64,000 nucleotides of DNA from an uncultured Eubacteriales bacterium (lineage in GTDB: Bacteria > Bacillota > Clostridia > Lachnospirales > Lachnospiraceae), in assembly GCA_900314565.1 (NCBI GenBank), contig OMVU01000001.1, forward strand, positions 1-64,000, given 5' to 3'. Under the pieces are notes generated by a model. It worked only from the letters and a program-made list of their open reading frames with translations. It did no database searches and was not told the DNA's origin. This document shows, piece after piece, positions 45,541 to 55,254 of the stretch (within the stretch, counting starts at the first letter, position 1; each line of letters opens with the position of its first letter). The translations under genes were made by a program, and so were the position numbers.

Positions 45541-45576
45541 CAGAAAAAATGCATTAAGAACGAGGATGGTATAAAT

Positions 45577-48267
45577 ATGGAACTCAGAAATGATGAGAAT
45601 AAGACAGAGAACCAGATTCCGGACACGGCGCAGGAAGCGGCGGACGGGGGAGCTCTTGTGAATGCTGTGGAGGAAAAGCCTGTTCCCGACGGGAACTCCG
45701 CTGCGGACGATAAAAAGGCTGCGGCAGAAGAGAGCGGAAATACGGATCTTTCTGCGGAAACGGATGCATCCGTGAAAGCGGAAGCAGAAGCAGTTCCTGC
45801 AAAGAAGACGGAGAAAGTCTCGAAAAAGAAGGAGACTGTGAAGGTATCCGCAAGATCAGGTGCAAAGTCCGCAAAATCAGGCGCTAAATCCGAGAAAGCG
45901 GGAAAAGCCGGAAAGAGTACGGCCAAGGCAGGTGCGAAAACTTCGGCAAAATCTGCCGGAAAGAGCAATGCAAAGGCCACTGGAGAATCTGCCGGTACAG
46001 TGAAGACTGAGAGAAAAGCCGCGGCCAAAGCACAGGCAAAGGTGCCGGGAAAGGAAGCTGCCCAGAAGAAGACCGATAAGGCACAGGATACCTCTGCAGT
46101 ACAGAATGCGGTCGACTTCAGAAATCCGGAATTTTACAGGAACAGGGAGCTCTCCTGGCTGCAGTTCGACGGCCGCTGCCTGTCTGAGGCGAGAGACCGC
46201 AATATCGTTCCGCTCTTTGAGCGGATCAAGTTCCTGAGTATCACGGCGTCGAACCTCGATGAATTCAATATGGTCCGTGTGGCGTCGCTCAAGGATCAGG
46301 TGCACGCAGGTTATAAGAAGAAAGATATCGCCGGCCTCACCGCCGGGGATCAGCTTGCACTCATCTCCGCAAAGATGCAGGAGTTCGTCAAGGACCAGTA
46401 TTCCGTTTATAACAGGTCTCTTGTCCCGTCTCTTCTCAAAGCCGGCCTCGAGATCATCGAAGATCATACGGAACTGACGGAGGCACAGTGCGCTTTCCTG
46501 GACAGATATTTTGAAGCGGAGATCTATCCGATCCTCACTCCGATGGCCATGGATTCCTCCAGACCGTTCCCGCTGGTCAGGAACAAGACCCTCAATATCG
46601 GAGCTCTGATCGCCCCGAAAGAGTCGAAGAAGAAGAAAGAGACGGCGGAGTTCGCCACTGTCCAGGTCCCGGCGGTACTTCCGCGGATCATCCGTCTGCC
46701 GGATGCGGAGGACGGACACATGATCGTCATTTTGCTTGAAGAAGTCATCCGCAAGTATATCGGAGTGCTCTTCCAGCATTACAATGTTCTCTGCGCTTAT
46801 CCGTACAGGATCATGCGGAACGCGGAGCTTGACGTCGACGAGGAGGAGGCGGAGGACCTGCTGAAGGAGATCCAGAAACAGCTGAAAAAACGCCAGTGGG
46901 GAGAGGTCATCCGCCTTGAGATCGAAGAAGGCGTGGATAAGCGTCTCCTTAAAGTGCTGACGAAAGAATTCAATGTCTCGGGCAACGACATTTTCTTCAT
47001 TCCGGGGCCGATCGATCTCACCTTCCTCATGAAGATGTACGGACTTCCGGGATTTGACGCCTATAAAACGAACAGGTATAATCCGGCACCCGTCCCTGCA
47101 TTTATGGGGGAAGAGGATATCTTCAGTGTTATCAGAAACGGGGATGTCCTCGTACATCATCCGTATATGTCTTTCGACCCGGTCGTCAGATTCGTACAGA
47201 AAGCTTCCGTGGATCCCGATGTCCTGGCAATCAAACAGACGCTGTACCGCGTGAGCGGGGACTCTCCGATCGTAGCTGCTCTTGCCAGGGCAGCCGATAA
47301 CGGGAAGCAGGTCACGGTCCTCGTCGAGCTCAAGGCGAGATTTGACGAGGAGCATAATATTGCCTGGGCAAAAATGCTTGAAAAGGCAGGCTGCCATGTC
47401 ATCTACGGACTTCTCGGACTGAAGGTCCACAGCAAGATCACCATGGTGGTCCGCAGGGAGGAGGACGGCATACGCCGCTATGTCCATCTCGGGACCGGAA
47501 ACTACAACGATTCGACCGCAAAGCTCTATACGGATATGGGAATTTTCACCTGTGACGCGCAGATCGGAGCGGATGCGACCGCTGTCTTTAACATGCTCTC
47601 AGGTTACTCGGAGCCGGAGAAATGGTACAAGCTTCTCGTGGCGCCGATCTGGATGAAGAAGTCATTCCTCCGTTTGATCGAACGGGAAAAGAATAACGCT
47701 CTGGCCGGCAAGGAGGCCTTTATCAGGGCGAAGATGAACTCCCTGTGCGACCCGGATATCATCGAAGCGCTGTATGCGGCATCTGCGGCTGGCGTTCAGA
47801 TCTCCCTGCTCGTCAGAGGAATCTGCTGCCTGAAGACCGGCATCCCCGGCGTGTCGGAGAATATCCATGTCCGCTCTATCGTCGGAAATTTCCTTGAGCA
47901 TGCCAGAATTTTCCATTTCTGCAATGACGGAAGTGATGAGGTCTTCATGGGCTCCGCGGACTGGATGCCGAGAAATCTGGATAAGCGTGTCGAGATCGTC
48001 TTCCCCGTCGAAGATGAAAAGCTCATGCAGGAAGTCATGCATATTCTGGATGTGGAGTTCGAGGATAATGTCAAGGCACATATTCTCATGCCTGACGGTG
48101 AATATGTGAAGATCGACAAGCGCGGAAAGAAGCTCGTGAATTCCCAGGAGCAGTTCTGCGAGGAGGCCTGGAACCAGGTCCCGAAGTCTCCCGATCCGAT
48201 CGAATCCAGGCGCTTCATTCCCGCCGAGCCGCCGATCGTGTTCGACGAGGAGCCGGAGGAAGCATAA
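45577..48267 (+). CDS. ppk1: polyphosphate kinase PPK1 with lysine-rich N-terminal extension
   Basis: An 896-residue enzyme that reversibly builds polyphosphate from ATP. The catalytic part starts near residue 183 (NPEFYRNRELSWLQFDGRCL) and is about 714 residues, normal for PPK1. HHPYMSFDPV, the histidine of LKVHSKITMVV (phospho-His) and FLEHARIFHF are visible. Ahead of it lies an extra ~180 residues: first acidic, then (76-169) Lys/Ala/Ser-rich like histone H1, with many KSAK/KAGK units. The tail could bind polyphosphate or DNA, or be polyphosphorylated on lysine. It lies 190 bases after the Ppx/GppA gene. Confidence 0.93.
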   Translation: MELRNDENKTENQIPDTAQEAADGGALVNAVEEKPVPDGNSAADDKKAAAEESGNTDLSAETDASVKAEAEAVPAKKTEKVSKKKETVKVSARSGAKSAKSGAKSEKAGKAGKSTAKAGAKTSAKSAGKSNAKATGESAGTVKTERKAAAKAQAKVPGKEAAQKKTDKAQDTSAVQNAVDFRNPEFYRNRELSWLQFDGRCLSEARDRNIVPLFERIKFLSITASNLDEFNMVRVASLKDQVHAGYKKKDIAGLTAGDQLALISAKMQEFVKDQYSVYNRSLVPSLLKAGLEIIEDHTELTEAQCAFLDRYFEAEIYPILTPMAMDSSRPFPLVRNKTLNIGALIAPKESKKKKETAEFATVQVPAVLPRIIRLPDAEDGHMIVILLEEVIRKYIGVLFQHYNVLCAYPYRIMRNAELDVDEEEAEDLLKEIQKQLKKRQWGEVIRLEIEEGVDKRLLKVLTKEFNVSGNDIFFIPGPIDLTFLMKMYGLPGFDAYKTNRYNPAPVPAFMGEEDIFSVIRNGDVLVHHPYMSFDPVVRFVQKASVDPDVLAIKQTLYRVSGDSPIVAALARAADNGKQVTVLVELKARFDEEHNIAWAKMLEKAGCHVIYGLLGLKVHSKITMVVRREEDGIRRYVHLGTGNYNDSTAKLYTDMGIFTCDAQIGADATAVFNMLSGYSEPEKWYKLLVAPIWMKKSFLRLIEREKNNALAGKEAFIRAKMNSLCDPDIIEALYAASAAGVQISLLVRGICCLKTGIPGVSENIHVRSIVGNFLEHARIFHFCNDGSDEVFMGSADWMPRNLDKRVEIVFPVEDEKLMQEVMHILDVEFEDNVKAHILMPDGEYVKIDKRGKKLVNSQEQFCEEAWNQVPKSPDPIESRRFIPAEPPIVFDEEPEEA

Positions 48268-48359
48268 CGCCGCGAAGCGGCCGGATCACGAGTCGGGTAT
48301 CCGGGCCGGTGGGAACGCCGGGTGTTCCGGATGCCCGGACCTATAGCAGGAGGCATTTC

Positions 48360-49463
48360 ATGAAGTATGACTATCTTGTCGTCGGCGCAGGCCTTTACGG
48401 AGCTGTCTTTGCCCACGAAGCGGTAAAGCACGGGAAAAAGTGCCTGGTCATCGACAAACGGAATCACATTGCCGGCAATATCTACTGCGCGGAGGAGGAG
48501 GGGATCCTCATACACCGTTACGGCGCGCATATTTTCCATACATCTGACGAGGAGGTGTGGAAGTATGCAAAGCAGTTCGTCACATTTAATAATTTCATCA
48601 ACAGTCCGATCGCAAGATATAAGGATGAACTTTACAATCTGCCCTTCAACATGAACACCTTCTCAAAAATGTGGGGGATCAGGACTCCGGATGAAGCGAA
48701 GGCTGTCATAGCCGGTCAGATCGAAGAGCTCGGCATCGGAGAGCCGAAGAATCTCGAGGAACAGGCTCTTCGCCTCGTTGGGAGGGATGTTTACGAGAAG
48801 CTCGTGAAGGGCTATACGGAGAAGCAGTGGGGAAGGCCGTGTACAGCGCTTCCGGCCTTTATTATCCGGAGACTTCCTCTGCGCTTCACCTATGACAACA
48901 ATTATTTCAGCGACCCGCATCAGGGAATTCCGAAGGAGGGCTACAATGTCCTCGTCGAAAAGATGCTTGAGGGATCCGATGTACTGCTCAGCACGGAGTA
49001 CAGAGAATTTTCCAGGTCAAACCCGGATGTGGCTTACAAGACTGTCTTTACGGGACCGATCGATGAATTCTTTGATTTCTGCTTCGGCAATCTTGAGTAT
49101 CGGAGCGTGAGATTCGAAGACGAGCATCCCGATACGGACAACTATCAGGGATGTGCGGTCGTCAACTATACAGAGGCAGAGATCCCCTATACAAGGATCA
49201 TAGAACACAAGCACTTTGCCTTCGGAAAGCAGCCGACGACGATCATCTCCAAAGAGTATCCCAGCGAGTGGAAGCCGGGAGTGGAGCCGTATTATCCGAT
49301 CAACGATGAACGGAACACAAAGCTCTATGAAAAGTACAGGGCAAAAGCCCATAAGATGAAAAATGTCCTCTTCGGAGGCCGTCTCGGCACCTACCGGTAC
49401 TATGATATGGATAAGGTCATCGCCGCTGCACTTAAAGATGCGCGGGCTGAATTCGGAGAATAA
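48360..49463 (+). CDS. glf: UDP-galactopyranose mutase
   Basis: A 367-residue flavoenzyme that converts UDP-galactopyranose to UDP-galactofuranose. The FAD motif VVGAGLYGAVFA opens the protein. GGRLGTYRYYDMDKV near the C-terminus contacts FAD, and YTEKQWGRP with NYFSDPHQGIPKEGY form the substrate region. AGGAGG six bases upstream fixes ATG 48360. The 92-base gap before it is GC-rich with nested CCGGG/CCCGG dyads. Galactofuranose in surface glycans is implied. Confidence 0.94.
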   Translation: MKYDYLVVGAGLYGAVFAHEAVKHGKKCLVIDKRNHIAGNIYCAEEEGILIHRYGAHIFHTSDEEVWKYAKQFVTFNNFINSPIARYKDELYNLPFNMNTFSKMWGIRTPDEAKAVIAGQIEELGIGEPKNLEEQALRLVGRDVYEKLVKGYTEKQWGRPCTALPAFIIRRLPLRFTYDNNYFSDPHQGIPKEGYNVLVEKMLEGSDVLLSTEYREFSRSNPDVAYKTVFTGPIDEFFDFCFGNLEYRSVRFEDEHPDTDNYQGCAVVNYTEAEIPYTRIIEHKHFAFGKQPTTIISKEYPSEWKPGVEPYYPINDERNTKLYEKYRAKAHKMKNVLFGGRLGTYRYYDMDKVIAAALKDARAEFGE

Positions 49464-49524
49464 AGTGCTGCCGTCAGATGTTTGAATAAGCAAAAAGACG
49501 TATATATCAAAAATGAGGGAAATT

Positions 49525-50979
49525 ATGGCGGATGCTGTAAAAAGGAAAAAGAGAAAAAAGAAGCACGGGACTGCACCATGGAGACAGACGAAGCGGGCGC
49601 TTCTCATCCTGTTCTTTCTCACGTTCGTTGCGATAGTGACGCCGGTCTGGCATGTTGTGCGGGCACAGGGGAAGACGTCTGAAAGTCCGAAGAACACCGT
49701 GACGGATCCGGTTCCAAGGAAAGATACCGCTGAAAGCGTCACTCCTCAGCCCGGTACGGCTGATAAAAGAGCGGAATCGGGTCCTCTTTTGACGGATAAT
49801 GCTGCGGACCAGACGCAGAGCACGCAGGCTTCTTCGACCCCGGTCCAGTATACTGAGCCTGTCCCGCTCACAACACTTCCGTCAGCGGAGGAGAATCCGG
49901 CTGCATGGTACGAGTACGGAGCAGGCGCGCAGGATACGAACAGCATCACGATCCTCGGCTGCGGTGACAACCTTATGCACAGCCAGCTCTATGAAAATGC
50001 GTTCAACGGGGAGACGTATGATTTTTCTCCATATTATGAGAATGTAAAAGCGTTTGTCGGGTCTGCGGATATCGCTACGATCAATCAGGAGACGCCGATG
50101 GCAACAGATCTTTACGAGCCGTCTACCTATCCGTCCTTCAACACACCGAAGCAGATCGGCGACGCGATCCTTGACACGGGCTTCGATGTCATTAATCTCG
50201 GAAACAACCACATTTATGACAAGGGGACAGCAGGCGCGCTTGCTACGCTCGAATATTTTGCGGAGAGAAATATCCCGACCGTGGGCATCTACACATCCAT
50301 GGAGGATGCCGGAGACATTCGTGTTGTTGAGAAGAACGGAATTAAAGTCGCTTTCGTCAGCTTTGTCGAGTTCACCAATTCGGACGCGGACGAGGAGGGG
50401 ACGGATATTATCTGGCTTGAGGATACGGAGGGCATGAAGGATCAGATCCGTGCGGCAAGGCAGGCTGCGGATATTGTCGTCGCTCACGTACACTGGGGGA
50501 TCGAGGGCACGACAGAGCTTACGGAGCTGCAGACCTCCATGGCGCAGTTCATGGTGGATGAAGGCGTCGATATCGTCTTCGGCAATCATCCGCACTGGCT
50601 GCAGGAGCTTACCGTTCTCACCCGGGAGAGCGATGGGACGAGGTGTCCGGTCATTTACTCAATGGGCAATTTCCTGAGCGGAATGGACAGGCGGGAGGAA
50701 CTGATCACAGGTTTCCTGACTGTCGAGGTCTCCAGGGATGCGAACGGAAAGGTGATCCCCGTTAAAATGGGATTTCTGCCTTTGGTCATTCATTTTTCAA
50801 ATCTGGAAAAGACAGACCTCCGGATCTATCCGCTGTGCCGTTATTCGGAGGAGATGGCTGCGGCGAACGCCGTCAATGTAATCCGGGACGATGACACGTT
50901 TGACCTGGACTTGATCCAAAATGTTGTGGATACAAGTATTCCTAAAGAATATCAGAATCAGATGGTTAGTATCTATTGA
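49525..50979 (+). CDS. CapA-family metallophosphatase-like surface protein
   Basis: A 484-residue protein. A basic N-terminus (KRKKRKKK) precedes one membrane segment (RALLILFFLTFVAIVTPVW) and a ~100-residue Thr/Pro/Ser linker; the catalytic domain is outside the cell. GCGDNLMH, NQETPM, NLGNNHIYD, AHVHWG and FGNHPHW are the metal-site motifs of CapA/PGA_cap proteins. It may act in capsule or poly-gamma-glutamate anchoring or as a phosphatase. ATG 49525 follows GAGGGA; ATG 49513 has none. Lies between glf and the pseudokinase. Confidence 0.85.
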   Translation: MADAVKRKKRKKKHGTAPWRQTKRALLILFFLTFVAIVTPVWHVVRAQGKTSESPKNTVTDPVPRKDTAESVTPQPGTADKRAESGPLLTDNAADQTQSTQASSTPVQYTEPVPLTTLPSAEENPAAWYEYGAGAQDTNSITILGCGDNLMHSQLYENAFNGETYDFSPYYENVKAFVGSADIATINQETPMATDLYEPSTYPSFNTPKQIGDAILDTGFDVINLGNNHIYDKGTAGALATLEYFAERNIPTVGIYTSMEDAGDIRVVEKNGIKVAFVSFVEFTNSDADEEGTDIIWLEDTEGMKDQIRAARQAADIVVAHVHWGIEGTTELTELQTSMAQFMVDEGVDIVFGNHPHWLQELTVLTRESDGTRCPVIYSMGNFLSGMDRREELITGFLTVEVSRDANGKVIPVKMGFLPLVIHFSNLEKTDLRIYPLCRYSEEMAAANAVNVIRDDDTFDLDLIQNVVDTSIPKEYQNQMVSIY

Positions 50980-50993
50980 CAAAGTCACGCAGG

Positions 50994-51030
50994 AAGGAGG
51001 GGTCGGCTTAAGGCCGATCGAGCATGTATG
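50994..51030 (+). promoter_or_regulatory. ribosome site separated from the start by a hairpin
   Basis: AAGGAGGGG (50995-51003) is about 24 bases from ATG 51028. TCGGC-TTAAG-GCCGA (51003-51017) between them forms a 5-base hairpin that would bring the two into normal spacing. It may tune translation of the large pseudokinase. Confidence 0.45.
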
Positions 51031-54000
51031 GAGACGATTAAAATCTGGCCGGGCTGGGAAATTAAGGAACAGGTTGGAGAAGGTGACCTCGGTAAAGTTT
51101 TTCGTATTGAGCGTACGGATGCCGGAATTACCAGAGAAGCGGCGCTCAAAGTCATTGAGATCTCCGGGGATCCGGGCGAGATCAAAATGTACAGGAAGAT
51201 GGGGATGGACGAGGATTCGATCACCGAGATCTATGAGGAGAGAAAGAACCAGCTATTTACAGCTGTCGTCCGGCTTTCCTGCCTGAGAACTGCATACGGT
51301 ATCGTTTCCGTGGAAGACTTTGATTCATTCTGGAATGAAGAGGATTCTTCCTGGACGATTCTGATCCGCAGTGAATTTCTGGAAAGTCTGGATGCATACG
51401 GAAAGAAAAAAGACGGGGATCTTCTTCCTTATGAGATCGCTGAGATGGGCCGCGATATAGCAGGTGCGCTCATGACACTGGAAAAAGAAGGGATCACGAC
51501 CCTTTCCGTAAAGCCGTCGAATATCCTGAGGAACACTGAAGGCGCTTACAAGCTTTCCGATGCCGGAATCAATGAAGGGACCGGAAGACTCGCCGCCTCC
51601 AAGGTGGGAACACTCTTTTCATGGGACGCACCGGAACTCGTACGATCCGGAAAGTATGATCAGACATCCGATATTTATTCCCTCGGCATGGTCATGTATG
51701 TACTCCTGAACGGGGGAAAGCGGCCATTTATGGAAGAAGGAGGCGTGCTGAAACGCTGGATGAAATTCAGGATCGCCAATGAGAGAAGGGTATCCGGTGA
51801 GCCGCTGCCAAATCCTGTGAGCGGTGATGAAGAGCTTCAGAAAATCGTTCTAAGGGCCTGCGCTCCGGATCCGGAAGACCGTTATCAGAATGCTGAGGAG
51901 CTTAAAGAAGCTCTTGAGATCTGGCTGTTCGGGCAAAAATACGGGAAGAGAGTCATAGGAGCTGATGAAGTGTCTCCGGATCGTGCGGCAGACGAAGCTT
52001 CTGAGACAGCGGAAGCATCGGAGCCGTCTTTTGCTCCTGCGGAGTCGGAACCTTCTTCCAAGCCTGAAAATGTGGAAACGGAGCCTTCTTTCGAGCCTGC
52101 GAAAGCAGAGACTCCCTCTGTGTCATTGGAGTCAGAAGCAGAGGCTGTTCCTGAGTCTGCAGCAGGACCGGAACCTGTTGCCGAGGCTGCAGCGGAACCG
52201 GAAGCGGAACCTGTTCCCGAGGCTGCAGCAGAACCGGAAGCGGAAATTGTTCCCGAGGCTGCAGCAGGACCGGAAGCAGCGGATGTTCCCGAGTCTGCAG
52301 CAGGACCGGAAGCGGAAATTGTTCCCGAGGCTGCAGCAGAACCGGAAGCGGAAATTGTTCCCGAGGTTTCAGCAGAACCGGAAGCAGAGGATTTTTCCGA
52401 CGCTTCAGGGGAGCCGGCAGCGGAAGAAGAACCGGAACAATTTGTCGCTCTGCCGGCGGGCGCTTTAGAAAAAGCACCGGTATTTCTGGCAAAGACTGAT
52501 TCGTTTGCGTCGGATCAAAATGAGCAGGACGAAGAGGATAAAGAAATTCTACGCGTGAAAGCCGAAGAAGAGGATCCTTTCCGGGATGCAGCGCAGACCG
52601 ATCAGCCTGAAAGAATATCACTTTTCAAGAAGACGGAGGAAGAGCCTCCTGTCGAAACAGATATCAGAGCGGAGATTCCATCCGTTTCTGTTCGGGATGA
52701 AGGAGTTCATGAGAAGGAGCTGAATCCGTTCGAGAAGGATTTCTTCAGTTCACCGGAGCCTTTTGAACTTCCGGAGGAAGCAGCCGCGGAGCCTGTGCAG
52801 AGTTCCGAAGAGTTTTTCCATTCGCCTGACCTTTTCGATTCTTCGGAAGAAAAGTCAGCTGACCGGAATGATATTACCGGAATGCCTCCGTACGTCGGAT
52901 TCGGGGAAGACGAGGAGGTTACGGCTCTTATAGAGGATTCGGACCGCCGGATCTTTGAGAATCCTGCGCCGGTCCTTCGCAAGGATGAGCCGCAGTCTGA
53001 TGAAGAGGAATCGCTCGATGATTCTGTTGCCGGTTTCTTCAGAACGGGAGCTGACCTTGACGATGAGGGACCGGGAAATGAAGAATTCTCTGCGGCGGAA
53101 AGCAGTCAGCCGGAACCTGTGATGCCGGCATTTGCAGCAGGTGCTTTCTTTGGCGGGGAGGCACAGGATACGCCATCAGATGATGATCCTTATGCAGCGA
53201 CTATGGTCGAGGAACCGTCTTTTGAGGCTGCTTCCGAACCGGAGAAAAAGGAAATTCCTCCGACAGCGGATGTATTCATCTACATTTTCCAGAGAGACGA
53301 CAGATTATTCGGTATTCACAGCGTAGTCTCTGAAAATGCAGGCGGAGCAAGGCTTAAGATGAAATCGGAAATCCTCGAGACAGGACTTTTCGAGATGATT
53401 CTTGATAATCTCAGAAAGCGTACAGTACTTCCCATAGAAAATGCTTTTGTGACGATCGGCAGCGGTGCCTCGCAGAGGGAGTATGAAGAGCGCAAAGAGA
53501 TGGTCCTTGCCGCCGGCCTGAAGTCCGTCACGGTCCTTGATGATGCGGCCGTCAACGCGCTCGGAGTTTTTGCGGAAGATCTTGTCGGACAGGAAGGGGA
53601 ACATTATGTGCTTTCTGTCATCCATGACTACAGTGGCTTCCACAGCAGCCTGCTTAAGTTCGATACACTTGGAGGCAGCGGGATCAGGGTGCTTAAATCC
53701 GCACCGACTATGAAGGTGATCAATCCGAATGATAATCCGGCATTTATCATGGATCGGATGCTGCAGGATAACTGCCGGGTCGATGGGGTCGATTATTCTG
53801 ACCGCGTGGAACGGGTATTGGTCGATAACAGGAATCGTCCGCTTATGGGATCTGTCGGACAGGGTTCTTTTGACCCCTATTATAATGAAGTCTATGGCAG
53901 CATTTTCCAGAGGGCGAATCTTTATGAAGGAATCGAAGCGCTGAGAGGCCTGGCCTATTATGACAGCTGTGAAAAGGGTGAGAAAAACGGTGTAAGAATT

Positions 54001-54981
54001 TCTCTCTCCGTTTTTGAAGAGCCTGTAAAAAGAGAACAGGAGGAATATTCTGCTTCCACACAGGAAAAGGGTGTTTCAGAGCAGGCCGGCTGGATGGGAT
54101 TCGGAATGGGATCTCAGGATAGTGCTACGGACTTCCGGAATGATAGGGGAAGCGATATGGCTGCCCCGGATTTTTCGACTATGGAATCGACGATGATGGG
54201 GGCGGATCCGTTCGCAGCGGGAAAAGAGAACTTCAGCGGAAGTCAGGATCCGTTCGGAGCGGGCGGAGAGACTTTCGGCAGCAGTCAGGATCCGTTCGGA
54301 GCGGGCGGTGAGACTTTCGGCAGCAGTCCGGATCCGTTCGGAGCAGGCGGAGAGGCTTTCGGCGGCAGCCCGGATCCGTTCGGAGCAGGCGGAGATACTT
54401 TCAGTGGCAGCCGGGATCCGTTCGGAGCAGGTGGAGATACGTTCAATGCGACGGTCGCAGGGGATGCGTTTTCCGGCCAGACGAACGGCAGTACTGCTCT
54501 CGGCAAAAATCCATTCGGGGATGAATTGACAGCGGACGGATTCGGAGGGAGCCTGGAAGATACTTCCGCAGGAAATCCTCCTATGGATGGATTTGGGGGA
54601 ATGCCGGAGAACAAAGCAGGGTATCCCGGGATTTCGTACAGCGACAGAGGCCGTATCTATATGCTGAATGAGAAAAAGCCGATCAACGATGTGACCATGG
54701 AAGTGAATGAAGGAGGAATAGATCTCTTCAGGAAGGACATGAAGATCGCGCTGGCGTTCGGTATGATCGGGTCTGCTATCGAAGGAAAGGGAAAGAAATT
54801 CGCGCATATTGATTTCGCCCAGATCAGAGGCTTCGGTTATGAAACACCGAATCCGAAAACAGGTCCGAAGCCGGCTCTTTATACTGCAGATGGAAAAGTG
54901 TATATTTTTGATTTTGCAAATGCAGCAAATACCGAAAATATACTGCGGCAGATCGCAGGCCCGGCCGACGGATCTTTCTGA
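51028..54981 (+). CDS. giant pseudokinase-scaffold protein
   Basis: A 1317-residue soluble multidomain protein. Residues 1-300 have a Ser/Thr kinase fold: GEGDLGKVF glycine loop and ALKV lysine. The catalytic HRD-Asp is replaced (TLSVKPSN) and DFG reads DAG, so phosphotransfer is doubtful. Residues ~370-475 are 12-residue VPEAAAEPEAEI-type repeats. Residues ~745-1010 resemble an Hsp70/actin-like ATPase half (FVTIGSGAS, GLKSVTVLDDAAVNALG). Six 14-residue DPFGAGGETFGSS-type repeats cover ~1060-1143. A PH-like domain (RIYMLNEKKPINDV onward) ends it. No membrane segment. Neighbours are envelope genes, so it may organise cell-wall or polysaccharide assembly. Confidence 0.7.
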   Translation: METIKIWPGWEIKEQVGEGDLGKVFRIERTDAGITREAALKVIEISGDPGEIKMYRKMGMDEDSITEIYEERKNQLFTAVVRLSCLRTAYGIVSVEDFDSFWNEEDSSWTILIRSEFLESLDAYGKKKDGDLLPYEIAEMGRDIAGALMTLEKEGITTLSVKPSNILRNTEGAYKLSDAGINEGTGRLAASKVGTLFSWDAPELVRSGKYDQTSDIYSLGMVMYVLLNGGKRPFMEEGGVLKRWMKFRIANERRVSGEPLPNPVSGDEELQKIVLRACAPDPEDRYQNAEELKEALEIWLFGQKYGKRVIGADEVSPDRAADEASETAEASEPSFAPAESEPSSKPENVETEPSFEPAKAETPSVSLESEAEAVPESAAGPEPVAEAAAEPEAEPVPEAAAEPEAEIVPEAAAGPEAADVPESAAGPEAEIVPEAAAEPEAEIVPEVSAEPEAEDFSDASGEPAAEEEPEQFVALPAGALEKAPVFLAKTDSFASDQNEQDEEDKEILRVKAEEEDPFRDAAQTDQPERISLFKKTEEEPPVETDIRAEIPSVSVRDEGVHEKELNPFEKDFFSSPEPFELPEEAAAEPVQSSEEFFHSPDLFDSSEEKSADRNDITGMPPYVGFGEDEEVTALIEDSDRRIFENPAPVLRKDEPQSDEEESLDDSVAGFFRTGADLDDEGPGNEEFSAAESSQPEPVMPAFAAGAFFGGEAQDTPSDDDPYAATMVEEPSFEAASEPEKKEIPPTADVFIYIFQRDDRLFGIHSVVSENAGGARLKMKSEILETGLFEMILDNLRKRTVLPIENAFVTIGSGASQREYEERKEMVLAAGLKSVTVLDDAAVNALGVFAEDLVGQEGEHYVLSVIHDYSGFHSSLLKFDTLGGSGIRVLKSAPTMKVINPNDNPAFIMDRMLQDNCRVDGVDYSDRVERVLVDNRNRPLMGSVGQGSFDPYYNEVYGSIFQRANLYEGIEALRGLAYYDSCEKGEKNGVRISLSVFEEPVKREQEEYSASTQEKGVSEQAGWMGFGMGSQDSATDFRNDRGSDMAAPDFSTMESTMMGADPFAAGKENFSGSQDPFGAGGETFGSSQDPFGAGGETFGSSPDPFGAGGEAFGGSPDPFGAGGDTFSGSRDPFGAGGDTFNATVAGDAFSGQTNGSTALGKNPFGDELTADGFGGSLEDTSAGNPPMDGFGGMPENKAGYPGISYSDRGRIYMLNEKKPINDVTMEVNEGGIDLFRKDMKIALAFGMIGSAIEGKGKKFAHIDFAQIRGFGYETPNPKTGPKPALYTADGKVYIFDFANAANTENILRQIAGPADGSF
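52140..52400 (+). repeat. 36-base coding repeats (VPEAAAEPEAEI)
   Basis: About six near-identical units of 12 codons inside the pseudokinase gene, rich in Glu, Ala and Pro. Repeat number is expected to vary in-frame between strains. Confidence 0.8.
54205..54456 (+). repeat. 42-base coding repeats (DPFGAGGETFGSSQ)
   Basis: Six 14-codon units, the first the most diverged and the last ending DTFNATV. The DPFGAGG core is conserved in five of the six. Likely a flexible interaction repeat inside the pseudokinase. Confidence 0.85.
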
Positions 54982-55058
54982 AACGATCAGCTGTCCGCAT
55001 AGACGGCAGGAATGAAAAAACGGGCATGGGCCCGGATTCAAGTAAGCAATTTGTGTCC

Positions 55059-55086
55059 TTGCTCTTTTTTGAAAAAGTATTATAAT
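55059..55086 (+). promoter_or_regulatory. possible promoter ahead of the LTA-synthase-like gene
   Basis: TTGCTC (55059-55064), 16-base spacer, TATAAT (55081-55086). Transcription would start inside the hairpin at 55089, so the hairpin could act as an attenuator. Confidence 0.4.
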
Positions 55087-55088
55087 AA

Positions 55089-55125
55089 GTGAGATTCGGC
55101 GGTGCCGAATCTCACAATTAATTTT
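55089..55125 (+). terminator. hairpin terminator or attenuator
   Basis: GTGAGATTCGGC and GCCGAATCTCAC form a perfect 12-base stem with a GGT loop, followed by AATTAATTTTT. It sits 107 bases after the pseudokinase stop. The remaining ~130 bases before the next gene hold nothing obvious. Confidence 0.7.
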
Positions 55126-55254
55126 TCGGAATATTTTTGCGAACCGTATGATCATACTATGACTTGCTCTGCAACGCCGGGACGTTCTGCACAGAAAGAT
55201 GGGCATAAATCAAAGTAAATGATTTCGATTCAGAGGGGTATATTTTAAAATTAT

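Noticed and set aside
45877-47487. A 536-codon open frame on the minus strand across ppk1
   Set aside because: It is antisense to a clearly conserved PPK1, has no ribosome site, and its translation has no recognisable domain.
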